A stretch of 64,000 nt of DNA from Desulfobacter sp. (GCA_028768525.1 CP054837.1:3592001-3656000), one strand, 5' to 3'. Counted from the stretch's first letter, positions 16,121 through 24,274 are shown. Notes: generated from the sequence alone by a model not told the origin. Numbers and translations are program-made.

Positions 16121-16180
16121 GGTCAGGACGACCGCGGAAATTTAGCGGCGGCCCCTTCCCGTTCAAGGCCGGGTGTGTGT

Positions 16181-16972
16181 CTAACTGCCAATCAGGCTGC
16201 GGATGAAGGGGGCGGTGGCGTCCACCCCTTTTTCCTCCACCTCCCGGATGGTCTGGGATCCCACCACGGCGATGTCGGCCTTGCCTTTGAGGAAATCGAT
16301 ATCCGCCTTTTCCTTTACACCGAAGCCTACGGCCAGGGGCAGGTCGGTGGCTTTCCGGCATCGGCCGAGATAGGCGGCCATGTCCTGGGAGAATTGCGTC
16401 TCCTTTCCCGTCACCCCTTTTCTGGCCAGGCAGTAGATGAATCCTTTGGCATGGCTGTCGATCATTTTCATGCGCGGGTCCGTGGTTTCCGGGGAGTAGA
16501 TGAAAATGGGAGACAGATTGTTTTTTTCCATGGCGGAGAGGTAGTCGCCGGCCTCTTCCGGGGGCAGGTCCGGGACAATGGCACCCTGCATGCCCATGGC
16601 CGCCATCTCTTGGGCAAACGCGTCCATCCCGTATTTGTAGGGGATGTTGGCATAGCTCATGAACAAAAAGGGGATGTTGAAATCCGCCGCCGCCTTCCGG
16701 GCGAAGTCCATGCATTTTTTCACGGTGGACCCCCTTTCAATGGCCTGCTGGTTGGCCTTGAGGATGACCGGTCCGTCGGCCATGGGCTCGGAAAAGGGGA
16801 TCTGGAGTTCCATGAGGTCCACCCCGGCTTCCACCATCTGGGCCACGATCTCATAGGAGGCCTCAAAGGAGGGATAGCCCATGACGATATGGGTCATTAA
16901 AAGGATCTCTTTTTTCTGCAGCCGGTCGCGGATATAGGATTCAAGGGGGCCGTCCCCCGGTATGCTAGTCAT
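16181..16972 (-). CDS. trpA: Tryptophan synthase alpha subunit
   Basis: 263 residues. Cleaves indole-3-glycerol phosphate to indole for TrpB. The active-site Glu and Asp are recognisable in MELQIPFSEPMADGPVI (catalytic E near 49 and D near 60 in family numbering), followed by a phosphate-binding strand AVGFGVKEKADIDFL and VVGSQTIREV. The ATG overlaps the end of trpB by 8 bp (ATGACTAG), giving tight coupling. The start is set there rather than at upstream in-frame codons that run back into trpB. Its stop is 8 bp from the end of element E2. Confidence 0.95.
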   Translation of the reverse strand: MTSIPGDGPLESYIRDRLQKKEILLMTHIVMGYPSFEASYEIVAQMVEAGVDLMELQIPFSEPMADGPVILKANQQAIERGSTVKKCMDFARKAAADFNIPFLFMSYANIPYKYGMDAFAQEMAAMGMQGAIVPDLPPEEAGDYLSAMEKNNLSPIFIYSPETTDPRMKMIDSHAKGFIYCLARKGVTGKETQFSQDMAAYLGRCRKATDLPLAVGFGVKEKADIDFLKGKADIAVVGSQTIREVEEKGVDATAPFIRSLIGS

Positions 16973-18191
16973 TGTACTCTCCTGCTTTAGATCGGATAAA
17001 GTCTTTCCATTTGGGGTCGCCGATGGCGTCGGCCACGGTGAAGATATCCTTGTCCCCCCGGCCGGACTGGTTGATGATAATGATTTCGTCTTTGGACATT
17101 TCCGGGGCCTCCTTGAATGCCCGGGCAAAGGCGTGGGAGGATTCCAGGGCCGGGATGATCCCTTCCTTTTGCATGGTCAGTTTCAGGGCCGCCACCACCT
17201 CGTCGTCGGTGGCATATTCGAACCGGGCCTTTTTCTCGTCGTGCATCCGGGCCAGTATGGGGGAAACCCCCACGTAATCCAGGCCGGCGGAGATGGAGTG
17301 GGTCTCCTTCATCTGGCCGTCGTCATCCTGGAGGAAATAGGTTTTGTACCCCTGGGCAATGCCCGGACTGGCATCCTGGGAGCAGAGGCGGGAGGCGTGC
17401 AGCCCGGACGCAATGCCCTTGCCCCCGGCTTCCACCCCCACCAGCTCCACGGGATCCTCCAGGAATCCGGAAAAGATCCCCATGGCATTGGAGCCCCCGC
17501 CCACACAGGCATATACCCGGGAGGGGAGTTTCCCTTCGACATCAAGGATCTGTTTTCTGGCCTCCTTTCCGATGATGGACTGAAAATAGGAGACCATTTC
17601 AGGGAAGGGATGGGGGCCGCAGGCCGTTCCCAGGACATAGTGGGTGGTGTCCATGTTGGTGACCCAGTCCCTGAAGGCTTCGTTGATGGCGTCCTTGAGG
17701 ATGCGGGTGCCGTCCTTCACCGGGATGACTTCGGCGCCCAGCTGTTCCATCCAGAAGACATTGGGGCGCTGGCGGAGCACATCCACCTCTCCCATATATA
17801 TGGTGCAGTCAAATCCGAACTTGGCGGCCATGGTGGCCGTGGCCACCCCGTGCTGGCCGGCCCCGGTTTCGGCGATGACCCGCTTTTTTCCCATTTTTCG
17901 CACCATCAGGCCCTGTCCCATGACGTTGTTGGCCTTGTGGGCCCCGGTGTGGTTGAGGTCTTCCCGCTTGATGTATATTTTTGCCCCGCCGAAATGCCGG
18001 GTCAGGTTTTCCGCATAGGTCAGGGGGGTGGCCCGGCAGGAATAGGAGGACATGAGGCTGACATATTCCTCCCAGAAGGCGGGATCGTTTTTGATTTCCC
18101 GGAACCGGGCCACAAGTTCGTCAAAGGTGGCCACCAGGATTTCCGGCAGGAAGGCGCCGCCAAAGGGGCCGTAGTATCCGCGGTCTTTCAT
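16965..18191 (-). CDS. trpB: Tryptophan synthase beta subunit
   Basis: 408 residues, the PLP-dependent subunit that condenses indole with serine. It shows YIKREDLNHTGAHKANN with the PLP lysine in HKANN, AETGAGQHGVATA, and the phosphate-binding GGGSNAMG. Length and the N-terminal GYYGPFGGAFLPE are typical of TrpB1. The other tryptophan genes are not adjacent; instead a GntR-type regulator lies 25 bp upstream on the same strand, an unusual arrangement for trpBA. Confidence 0.96.
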   Translation of the reverse strand: MKDRGYYGPFGGAFLPEILVATFDELVARFREIKNDPAFWEEYVSLMSSYSCRATPLTYAENLTRHFGGAKIYIKREDLNHTGAHKANNVMGQGLMVRKMGKKRVIAETGAGQHGVATATMAAKFGFDCTIYMGEVDVLRQRPNVFWMEQLGAEVIPVKDGTRILKDAINEAFRDWVTNMDTTHYVLGTACGPHPFPEMVSYFQSIIGKEARKQILDVEGKLPSRVYACVGGGSNAMGIFSGFLEDPVELVGVEAGGKGIASGLHASRLCSQDASPGIAQGYKTYFLQDDDGQMKETHSISAGLDYVGVSPILARMHDEKKARFEYATDDEVVAALKLTMQKEGIIPALESSHAFARAFKEAPEMSKDEIIIINQSGRGDKDIFTVADAIGDPKWKDFIRSKAGEYND

Positions 18192-18216
18192 ATGTATGTC
18201 TCCGTAATTTTATTCA

Positions 18217-18942
18217 TTATTGGTCTCCCTGGATGGTCTGGGAAAAGGCGAACCGGTCGGTGCGGCAGTAAAGGGTGGAGAAGATGGCAGCCGGGGCATC
18301 CGGGAAATTGAGGGATCTCCGGACCACCAGGGCGGCCTCTTTGGGGGAGATGCCGATCAATTCGGCTTTTTTTGTCCCCAGGTTTTCCACCTTGAACTGC
18401 TGGGTGCCGTTGAGGGGGGTCAGGTAAAAATGCTCGGCCACCACCTGGGCAAGCGACCGGTTGGACAGGTCAATGTCATCAATTCCGGCAAACCGCTCGG
18501 GATTCATGAAGATTTCTTCCAAAAGCACGGGCGTCCCCTCTGCCAGGGTCAGCCGGGACATTGAGTAGGCCGATTTTCCGTGGAAGGGGTTGGCCACATC
18601 CCTGTCCACCCGCTCCATGGCCATGGGGGAGATAATCCGGGTCTCAACGGGGATCCCCTTGGTTGAAAAGGCCTGGGAGGTGCCGGCCAGGGAAAAGAGG
18701 TCCACCCGGGGTGAGGGCTTTTTCACAAAGGTGCCGGCCCCCCGTTTCCTGTAAATCAGCCCCTTTTGGACCAATAGATCCATTGCCTGGCGCACCGTGG
18801 GACGGCCGATGCCGTATTTTTTGGCCAGCCCGATTTCTGAAGGGATCATTTCCCCCGGCACATAGATGCCCGAACGGATCCGGTCCTGGAGGACCTCGGC
18901 CAGCTGGTGGTATAATGGGATGGGTGAGTCGGGGTTAAGCAT
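18217..18942 (-). CDS. GntR/HutC-family transcriptional regulator (UTRA domain)
   Basis: 241 residues: N-terminal winged helix (IPLYHQLAEVLQDRIRSGIY then PSEIGLAKKYGIGRPTVRQA, about residues 8-70) and a C-terminal UTRA ligand domain that ends in the typical FSTLYCRTDRFAFSQTI. It is first in a same-strand series with trpB and trpA. HutC-subfamily regulators usually sense small metabolites; here an indole- or amino-acid-related ligand is a guess from context only. A promoter-like TTGACA-17-TACCAT precedes it. Confidence 0.9.
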   Translation of the reverse strand: MLNPDSPIPLYHQLAEVLQDRIRSGIYVPGEMIPSEIGLAKKYGIGRPTVRQAMDLLVQKGLIYRKRGAGTFVKKPSPRVDLFSLAGTSQAFSTKGIPVETRIISPMAMERVDRDVANPFHGKSAYSMSRLTLAEGTPVLLEEIFMNPERFAGIDDIDLSNRSLAQVVAEHFYLTPLNGTQQFKVENLGTKKAELIGISPKEAALVVRRSLNFPDAPAAIFSTLYCRTDRFAFSQTIQGDQ

Positions 18943-18971
18943 ATCTGCCTCATCTGGGTTAAATTTGAGGC

Positions 18972-19000
18972 ATGGTAAAATAAATTTGTCAAGTTGTCAA
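18972..19000 (-). promoter_or_regulatory. Promoter of gntR-trpBA with TGTC-AA-GACA dyad
   Basis: On the minus strand TTGACA and TACCAT are separated by exactly 17 bp; a second TTGACA overlaps inside the spacer. The dyad TGTC-AA-GACA at 18995-19004 covers the -35 box and could be the GntR operator. Confidence 0.5.
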
Positions 19001-19141
19001 GACATTTGTTCTGATGCATCGATACGGAAAGGCCTGGGAAGCAATGCTGGGGGAGGGCCTGGGGCTCCGACTTCCTGTGTCCGGATTTTTGAAGGGGCGG
19101 AAATCATAGGAAACGCCTCGCCCCCAGGTCTAATTTCCCGT

Positions 19142-20641
19142 TTAAATTTTTCTCTTTAGTTTTTTGGGCTTGAGCGCATACTTGTTCAACCCCTTCAGGT
19201 GGGTATCGGAAAGATAATGCCGCCAGTCAATTTGTGAAGCGGAAACCGGAAAAAGGGCCTGGTCGATTTCGCCCATCCGGTTCGACAATGCTAAAAGCTG
19301 TTCATTCAGGAAGGTGAAGCAGTGGGAGGTGTAAAAAGAGAAAACCAGTGCCAGCTTTAGGGTGGTTTCAAAATTGGTTAGTGATTTCCGGGAGGTTTTC
19401 AGGCCGAGATAATTTTTAATGCGGTACTTTTTTTGTTCAATAAAATACCCTGCAGTAATTAATTGCCTGAACAGCCAGCGCGGAATCATGATAAAGGGTT
19501 TTTGGGGTTTGCGGTAAAAGAGCCGTTCAAATTTTTCATAATGGGTTTGGGCGGTATTCCGGATCGTGTTGATGAGAAAGGATATTTTAATTGGATTTTC
19601 ATTGCTGCTTGAACACTGATAAATCCGGATTTCCGGTTTGCTGCACAATGCCTCGGCAGAGCTCATGATAATGGAATTGGCCACCAGGTCAACGGGTATG
19701 ATGTCAAGAATGGATCTCGTATTCCCCGGAAACAGCATGACTTTTTCCCTGGCATAGGCAAGGATGAGGGCGTCGGTGACTTTAACGCCTTCGATCCAGC
19801 CGGGTTCCGGATCGGTGAGCGCACTCTCTACTATGGAGGGCCGTAGAATGGTCAGGCTTTTACCCTGAAATGCCTTTATCAGAAGCTGTTCGCCCATCCA
19901 TTTCGTAAAGGTGTAGGTGTCATTCCAGCCGAATTCTGTGGCCAGCCGGATACCCAGATCGATGAGGGCGGTTTCATGCTTCTTTGGGGGCAGGCGTTTT
20001 GTTATTTTCCTGATTTCAGTTTCCAGATGGGACAGAAGCGCTCCGATTTCATAGTAGCCCTGGCTTGTGCGGGGCATCAGTTCATGTTCAGGCGCATGTT
20101 TCGGCACAACATTCTCTTCTTTGCACACTCCCTTATGATGGCCGTGGACATAGCAGGTTGATACATGAACCAGCGGGCAGTCGCCTGCCAGGCTGGAGAG
20201 TCTGATCAGATTTTCCAATGCCAGTGTGTTGATTTTCAGTGCCGTGTCAAGCGGTTCCCGAAAGTTGACCGAGGCGGCGGAATGGACAATGATATCAATT
20301 TCAGATGCAAGGGCGGAGAATTGGGAAGGATCCATATTAAAGCAGGCTTCAGTGCATTCTCCGGCAACCAGGCGGACCCGTTTTTTGATCATGCCGACAA
20401 AATCGCAGCGGCGCTGTTGTTTCAAAAGATCAAAAATAGAAGAGGCCAATACCTCCTGGTGCAGCCTATTCTGGGCGGATTCGTATTTTTTGTTTGGTCT
20501 GAGAATCAGGTAGATTTTCCCGTTTCCCGGCAGGGTTCTGAGCAGTTTTTCAAGCACGACTTTACCAATAAACCCCGTTGCGCCGGTGAGCAGGATATTC
20601 TTCCCCGCCAATGCCCTGATGGTCTTTGAGTGATCGATCAT
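19142..20641 (-). CDS. Fatty acyl-CoA reductase-like / thioester reductase (NAD-binding 4)
   Basis: About 499 residues. The N-terminal Rossmann domain has GKNILLTGATGFIGKVVLEK, a conserved VHSAASVNFREPLD loop and the catalytic Tyr/Lys pair in YTFTKWMGEQ; the extended SDR continues with LTILRPSIVESALTDP. A helical C-terminal part of about 120 residues follows, as in alcohol-forming fatty acyl-CoA reductases. Such enzymes reduce acyl thioesters to aldehydes or alcohols for wax esters or ether lipids. The ATG at 20641 is preceded by AAGGAG; an in-frame TTG upstream is less likely. It is more AT-rich than the trp genes and has no operon partner. Confidence 0.82.
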   Translation of the reverse strand: MIDHSKTIRALAGKNILLTGATGFIGKVVLEKLLRTLPGNGKIYLILRPNKKYESAQNRLHQEVLASSIFDLLKQQRRCDFVGMIKKRVRLVAGECTEACFNMDPSQFSALASEIDIIVHSAASVNFREPLDTALKINTLALENLIRLSSLAGDCPLVHVSTCYVHGHHKGVCKEENVVPKHAPEHELMPRTSQGYYEIGALLSHLETEIRKITKRLPPKKHETALIDLGIRLATEFGWNDTYTFTKWMGEQLLIKAFQGKSLTILRPSIVESALTDPEPGWIEGVKVTDALILAYAREKVMLFPGNTRSILDIIPVDLVANSIIMSSAEALCSKPEIRIYQCSSSNENPIKISFLINTIRNTAQTHYEKFERLFYRKPQKPFIMIPRWLFRQLITAGYFIEQKKYRIKNYLGLKTSRKSLTNFETTLKLALVFSFYTSHCFTFLNEQLLALSNRMGEIDQALFPVSASQIDWRHYLSDTHLKGLNKYALKPKKLKRKI

Positions 20642-20854
20642 CGTCTCCTTTTGCAAAACATTGTTAGAAAATTTTATAATTGTTGCTGAGGTGAGGCACG
20701 TATTAAATTAATTATAACAGGCGGTTCGTATTCGGAACCATTTGTTTTTTTAGATTGAGTTGATATTGGTTGTCAAGGGAATATAAGAATATTGAAATTT
20801 TCAGAGGGCGATCAAAGACATTTTGAAGTGAATAAAATGAAGTGAAAAAAGTAA

Positions 20855-20885
20855 GGGCAGGCGATGGTGAATCCAACGCCTGCCC
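20855..20885 (-). terminator. Intrinsic terminator of the aminotransferase gene
   Basis: On the minus strand GGGCAGGCG and CGCCTGCCC form a 9-bp stem with a 13-nt loop, then TTACTTTTTTC. It is placed 24 bp after the aminotransferase stop. Confidence 0.8.
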
Positions 20886-20908
20886 CTGTATTGATATGAA
20901 ACTTGCTT

Positions 20909-22189
20909 TTAAGGTATCAGCACCTTTTCCAGGGCCTCCACCATGAAGTCCATTTCCGCCTCATTGATGACCAGGGGCGGGGAGATGCGGATGGTGTGGC
21001 CGTGGCTGTCGTTGACCACCAGCCCCAGATCCAGGAGTTTGCGGCAGAATTCCATGGCATTGCCCTTTTTCACCTCTATGCCGATGAACAGGCCCAGACC
21101 CCGTACTTCCTTGACATGGGGGGAGCGCCTGCCGATCTCTTGAATCCGCTTTTTAAGGCGCTCACCTTTTTCGGCGGATTGTTCGGCCAGTTTTTCCTCT
21201 TCAAAGACCTTGAGGGAGGCGGTGCCGGCCACGCAGGCCAGGGGGTAGCCGCCGAAGGTGGAGCCGTCGGAGCCCTTGGAGAAGATCATGTCCATGAGTC
21301 TGGCATTGGTGATGAAGACCGAGAGGGGCACCAGGCCGCCGGAAAGTGCCTTGCCCAGGATGACCCCGTCGGGCACGATGCCTTCGTGCTCAAAGCAGAA
21401 GCGTTTGCCGGTACGGCCCATGCCCACCTGAATTTCGTCGCAGACCAGGAGGAGATCGTTGTCATCTGCAACCTCCCTCAGGCCTTTGAGGAATCCCTTG
21501 GGCGGGATGAGCATGCCGCCTTCGCCCTGGAGGGGCTCCACCAGGATGCCGCAGGTGTTGGGGGTGACCGCCTTTTTTACGGCTTCAAGGTCGCCGAAGG
21601 GGACGGACCTGAAACCCGGGGTCAGGGGGCCGAAGCCTTCACTGTATTTTTTACTGGAGGAGAAGGAGACCACGGAGATGGTCCGGCCGTGGAAATTGTT
21701 GTTGAATACAATGATTTCCTGGCTGCCGTCGGCAATGCCCTTCTGCTTGAACCCGTAGTAGCGCATGGCTTTGATGGCGGTCTCAACGGATTCCACCCCG
21801 CCGTTTTTGGGCAGGACCTTGTTGCCGTGGTTGCCGAACCGGGGGGCCATCTGGGGGGCGAATTTAGCTGCTTCGGAAAGGAAAATCCCTAGAGGATCGG
21901 TAAAAACGACATTGGAGAGCACAGAGGCATAGTTGCCGAGAAGGGCGTCCATGACCGCGTTGGTGATACTGGGGTGGTGGTGGCCGGGGTTGGCCGCGGA
22001 ATAGGCGGCCAGGCAGTCCAGGTATTTTTTGCCCTTGTCGTCGGTGAGCCAGCAGCCCTTGGCATGGCGGACCACCAGGTTGATCCGTTCATAGTGGTGG
22101 GCGCCGTAATCCTCCTCAAGATTGAAAATGGTCTTGTCGCTCTCGTTGGAGAACCCGTCAAAGTAATGGATTTTTCTCATGGTTGTCAT
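20909..22189 (-). CDS. Class III aminotransferase, ornithine aminotransferase-like
   Basis: 426-residue PLP enzyme. Recognisable parts are CLAAYSAANPGHHHP, NGGVESVETAIKAMR, NNFHGRT, the PLP-contact Asp in VCDEIQVGMGRTG and the Schiff-base lysine in VILGKALSGG. Overall pattern is closest to ornithine delta-aminotransferase (RocD), although other omega-amino acid substrates are possible. GGAGG precedes the ATG. It is 29 bp downstream of the TrmB-type regulator, so the regulator probably controls it. Confidence 0.87.
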   Translation of the reverse strand: MTTMRKIHYFDGFSNESDKTIFNLEEDYGAHHYERINLVVRHAKGCWLTDDKGKKYLDCLAAYSAANPGHHHPSITNAVMDALLGNYASVLSNVVFTDPLGIFLSEAAKFAPQMAPRFGNHGNKVLPKNGGVESVETAIKAMRYYGFKQKGIADGSQEIIVFNNNFHGRTISVVSFSSSKKYSEGFGPLTPGFRSVPFGDLEAVKKAVTPNTCGILVEPLQGEGGMLIPPKGFLKGLREVADDNDLLLVCDEIQVGMGRTGKRFCFEHEGIVPDGVILGKALSGGLVPLSVFITNARLMDMIFSKGSDGSTFGGYPLACVAGTASLKVFEEEKLAEQSAEKGERLKKRIQEIGRRSPHVKEVRGLGLFIGIEVKKGNAMEFCRKLLDLGLVVNDSHGHTIRISPPLVINEAEMDFMVEALEKVLIP

Positions 22190-22218
22190 GGCGCACCTCC
22201 GTTAAAAATATAAAATGA

Positions 22219-23007
22219 TTAATTGTCTTGTTTAATCAGGGTATAAATCCTTTTTTCGTGGTCTGTCAGGGGCTGGCTCCGGTCCAGGGTTTTTTCAAGG
22301 AAGCAGTGGTAAAAGTCATGGCGGAGACTGTCCCGGTTGGCGATGATGAACCATTGGTTCCGGGTCCAGTTGATGGGGGACTCATCTTCGTTGCCGCTCT
22401 CAAATATGCCCACCAGGGCTTCCTGTTTGTCCGTGATGATATCGAATGAACGGCCGCCGATTTTGGCGATGAGGTCTTCCTTGTCCGGGTGGGTGACCTG
22501 GATGTCAAACCGGTCGGGCACATCCCCCATGGCAATGTAGCGGATGGCCACCCCTCTTTTTTCCGCCGCTTCCAGGGATGCTGCCAGGCGGCGGTCGGCT
22601 TCGGGAAAGAGGCGGACGTAGATTTCTTCTGTGGCGGCTCCGATCATGTCCTTGGCCTTGGACATGACATTGTCGTATCCGGTCAGGGTCCAGACATATT
22701 CAAAGTCCTCTTTCTGGGAGGCTTTGGTCAGTTCTTTTTCCACCTCGGCAATGTTTGTGTTGAATTCCCGCTTCAAACGACGTATCAATTCATCCGACGG
22801 CAGGGGGGCGTACTGCCCGGCCTGGACCTCTATGACATAGCCCTTGGCAATGAGGCTGCGCAGCACGTCGTAAATCCGGGACCGCGCAATGCCGGACACC
22901 TTGGAGAGCTGGGATCCGTTTACCGGGTGGCTGCCCACCAGGGCCATATAGCATGAAGCCTCATACTGGGAGAAGCCGAGCTGGGTTAATGCTGATCTGT
23001 TATCCAT
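22219..23007 (-). CDS. TrmB-family transcriptional regulator
   Basis: 262 residues. The N-terminal winged helix reads LTQLGFSQYEASCYMALVG then GSQLSKVSGIARSRIYDVLR, the TrmB pattern, and the C-terminal part is the sugar/ligand-type regulator domain (EEIYVRLFPEADRRL). It is co-oriented with the aminotransferase downstream. A perfect 10-bp inverted repeat with 6-bp spacer lies 21 bp upstream of its ATG, fitting autoregulation. Confidence 0.9.
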   Translation of the reverse strand: MDNRSALTQLGFSQYEASCYMALVGSHPVNGSQLSKVSGIARSRIYDVLRSLIAKGYVIEVQAGQYAPLPSDELIRRLKREFNTNIAEVEKELTKASQKEDFEYVWTLTGYDNVMSKAKDMIGAATEEIYVRLFPEADRRLAASLEAAEKRGVAIRYIAMGDVPDRFDIQVTHPDKEDLIAKIGGRSFDIITDKQEALVGIFESGNEDESPINWTRNQWFIIANRDSLRHDFYHCFLEKTLDRSQPLTDHEKRIYTLIKQDN

Positions 23008-23028
23008 ATAATTTCATTACACTCTTTT

Positions 23029-23054
23029 TATGTTGCTACCTTGTTAGCAACATA
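23029..23054. promoter_or_regulatory. Operator dyad upstream of the TrmB-type gene
   Basis: TATGTTGCTA and TAGCAACATA form a perfect 10-bp inverted repeat around CCTTGT. It is the only strong dyad between this gene and the divergent ssb, whose likely -35 (TTGACA, 23111-23116) lies 57 bp to the right. Confidence 0.72.
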
Positions 23055-23194
23055 ATCAAAATGTGGAAATTTGTCAAGGGGGCGCGGTGGAATTGGCGGT
23101 GTCCCCGGGATTGACAATTTTCGCCTGCTGTGCGCATATGATGAGTTTGATATGTAAACTAACCAATGCAAAATTAATATTAGGAGTATAAATA

Positions 23195-23770
23195 ATGGCA
23201 GGTTTGAATAAGGTCATGCTCATCGGCAATCTGGGCCGCGATCCTGAGATAAGGTATCTTCAGTCGGGGAATGCTGTGGTGAATTTTTCCATTGCCACCA
23301 GTGAACAGTGGACAGACAAAAACACAGGAGAACGCCAGGAAAAAACAGAGTGGCATCGAATTGTCGTTTTTGGAAAGCAGGCGGAAATTTGTGGTAAATA
23401 TCTGTCCAAAGGAAGCTCTATCTATATTGAGGGGCGGCTTCAGACCCGTTCCTGGGAAAAGGACGGCCAGACCCATTATACAACTGAAATTGTGGCGTCA
23501 AATTTCCAGTTCCTTGGCGGCCGCGGCGACAACCAGGGCGGCGGATACCAGAACCAGGGCGGCTACCAGCAGGGTGGCGGCGGATATCAAAACCAGGGCG
23601 GAGGCTACCAGAATCAAGGCGGATACCAGCAGCAGGGCGGCCAGGGCGGCGGCTATCAGCAGCAATCCCAGGGCGGAACTGCACCCAATTCTGATAATTT
23701 CCAGGGACAGACCAATCCGGGGATGACCGGGGGACCTGATCCCATTCCCGACGACGATATTCCCTTCTAG
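23195..23770 (+). CDS. ssb: Single-stranded DNA-binding protein
   Basis: 191 residues. The OB fold spans about 1-108 (MAGLNKVMLIGNLGRDPEIR, WHRIVVFGKQAE, YIEGRLQTRSW). The linker, about 110-170, is made of repeated Gly-Gly-Tyr-Gln units, and the acidic tip DDDIPF recruits partner proteins of replication and repair. TAGGAG precedes the ATG. The codon-level repeats in the linker make a short direct-repeat array at 23520-23670. Confidence 0.97.
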   Translation: MAGLNKVMLIGNLGRDPEIRYLQSGNAVVNFSIATSEQWTDKNTGERQEKTEWHRIVVFGKQAEICGKYLSKGSSIYIEGRLQTRSWEKDGQTHYTTEIVASNFQFLGGRGDNQGGGYQNQGGYQQGGGGYQNQGGGYQNQGGYQQQGGQGGGYQQQSQGGTAPNSDNFQGQTNPGMTGGPDPIPDDDIPF

Positions 23771-23800
23771 CCCTTTGTTCAGACTGCTTTTTTGCACTTG

Positions 23801-23834
23801 GTTCTCCGGGGGTGTTCAACTGCCCCCGGAGAAC
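23801..23834 (+). terminator. Strong hairpin after ssb
   Basis: GTTCTCCGGGGG and CCCCCGGAGAAC make a perfect 12-bp stem with a 10-nt loop, followed by a pyrimidine-rich run with TTTT. It lies between ssb and the convergent receiver gene and may serve both. Confidence 0.65.
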
Positions 23835-23857
23835 GGCTTCCTTCTGTTTTAGCTGGC

Positions 23858-24244
23858 TCAGGTATTTTTCCAGCGCTCTATTTTTTCAAAAGCTGTTTCA
23901 GCGGCCTTGAGCAGTTCGGCAATGCTCACCGGTTTTTTGTAATAATCGTCAAAGCCGGCATCCCTGCAGTCGGAAAGTTCAAACAGTGAGGCATACCCGG
24001 TGAGGGCGTAGAGAATGGCCATGGGCATCTGGCTCTTGATGGCCCGGCACAGCTCAATTCCGTTCATGGCCGGAAGGTTCAGGTCGAGGAACATGACATG
24101 GATTTTTTCGGTTTTCAGCAGTTCAAGGGCGTCTTCTGCGCTGGCAGCGGTTTTGACCTCATACCCCTTCTGTGTAAAGGCAAGCTTGAACATGTTTAAA
24201 ATGGTGGTTTCATCATCGACCACGAGTATGGTTTTATCTGACAT
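23858..24244 (-). CDS. Single-domain response regulator (CheY-like)
   Basis: 128 residues, one receiver domain: acidic pocket in ILVVDDETTIL, phosphoacceptor Asp in VMFLDLNLPAMNGIEL (D55), Thr/Ser in YALTGYASLF and Lys in YYKKPVSIAELL. It follows cheA by 30 bp on the same strand and is the likely phosphate acceptor for it. Confidence 0.92.
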   Translation of the reverse strand: MSDKTILVVDDETTILNMFKLAFTQKGYEVKTAASAEDALELLKTEKIHVMFLDLNLPAMNGIELCRAIKSQMPMAILYALTGYASLFELSDCRDAGFDDYYKKPVSIAELLKAAETAFEKIERWKNT

Positions 24245-24274
24245 AGTTACCTCTTTAGTCTCGAAAGAAAGGAA

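Larger units (their letters stand above)
14697..16173 (+). ncRNA. Structured GGA-loop element E2, split by IS256 insertion
   Basis: Left part 14697-14797 and right part 16129-16173; removing the IS and one target copy restores about 146 nt. The outer 22-bp stem is 14705-14726 with 16149-16170, with two G-U pairs on the plus strand. A hairpin GCGGTC-AGGAC-GACCGC is the IS target, and TGCC-ATGGAC-GGCA lies at 14749-14762. Ends and loops match E1 while stem bases differ. As it stands the RNA would be disrupted by the IS. The minus-strand version could also have served as a terminator for trpBA. Confidence 0.42.

Noticed and set aside
16179..16185. GTCTAAC matching the integron core-site pattern RYYYAAC next to element E2
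   Set aside because: It is the trpA stop codon and its surroundings, and no matching second core site is found at the other end of E1 or E2. Without paired core sites and an integrase I do not call attC.
20903..21892. Long open frame antisense to the class III aminotransferase
   Set aside because: Same cause; it would start in the terminator region and has no ribosome site or family features.
23520..23690. Short direct repeats resembling a CRISPR-like or minisatellite array
   Set aside because: They encode the Gly-Gly-Tyr-Gln linker of SSB, are in frame, and have no constant-length spacers.
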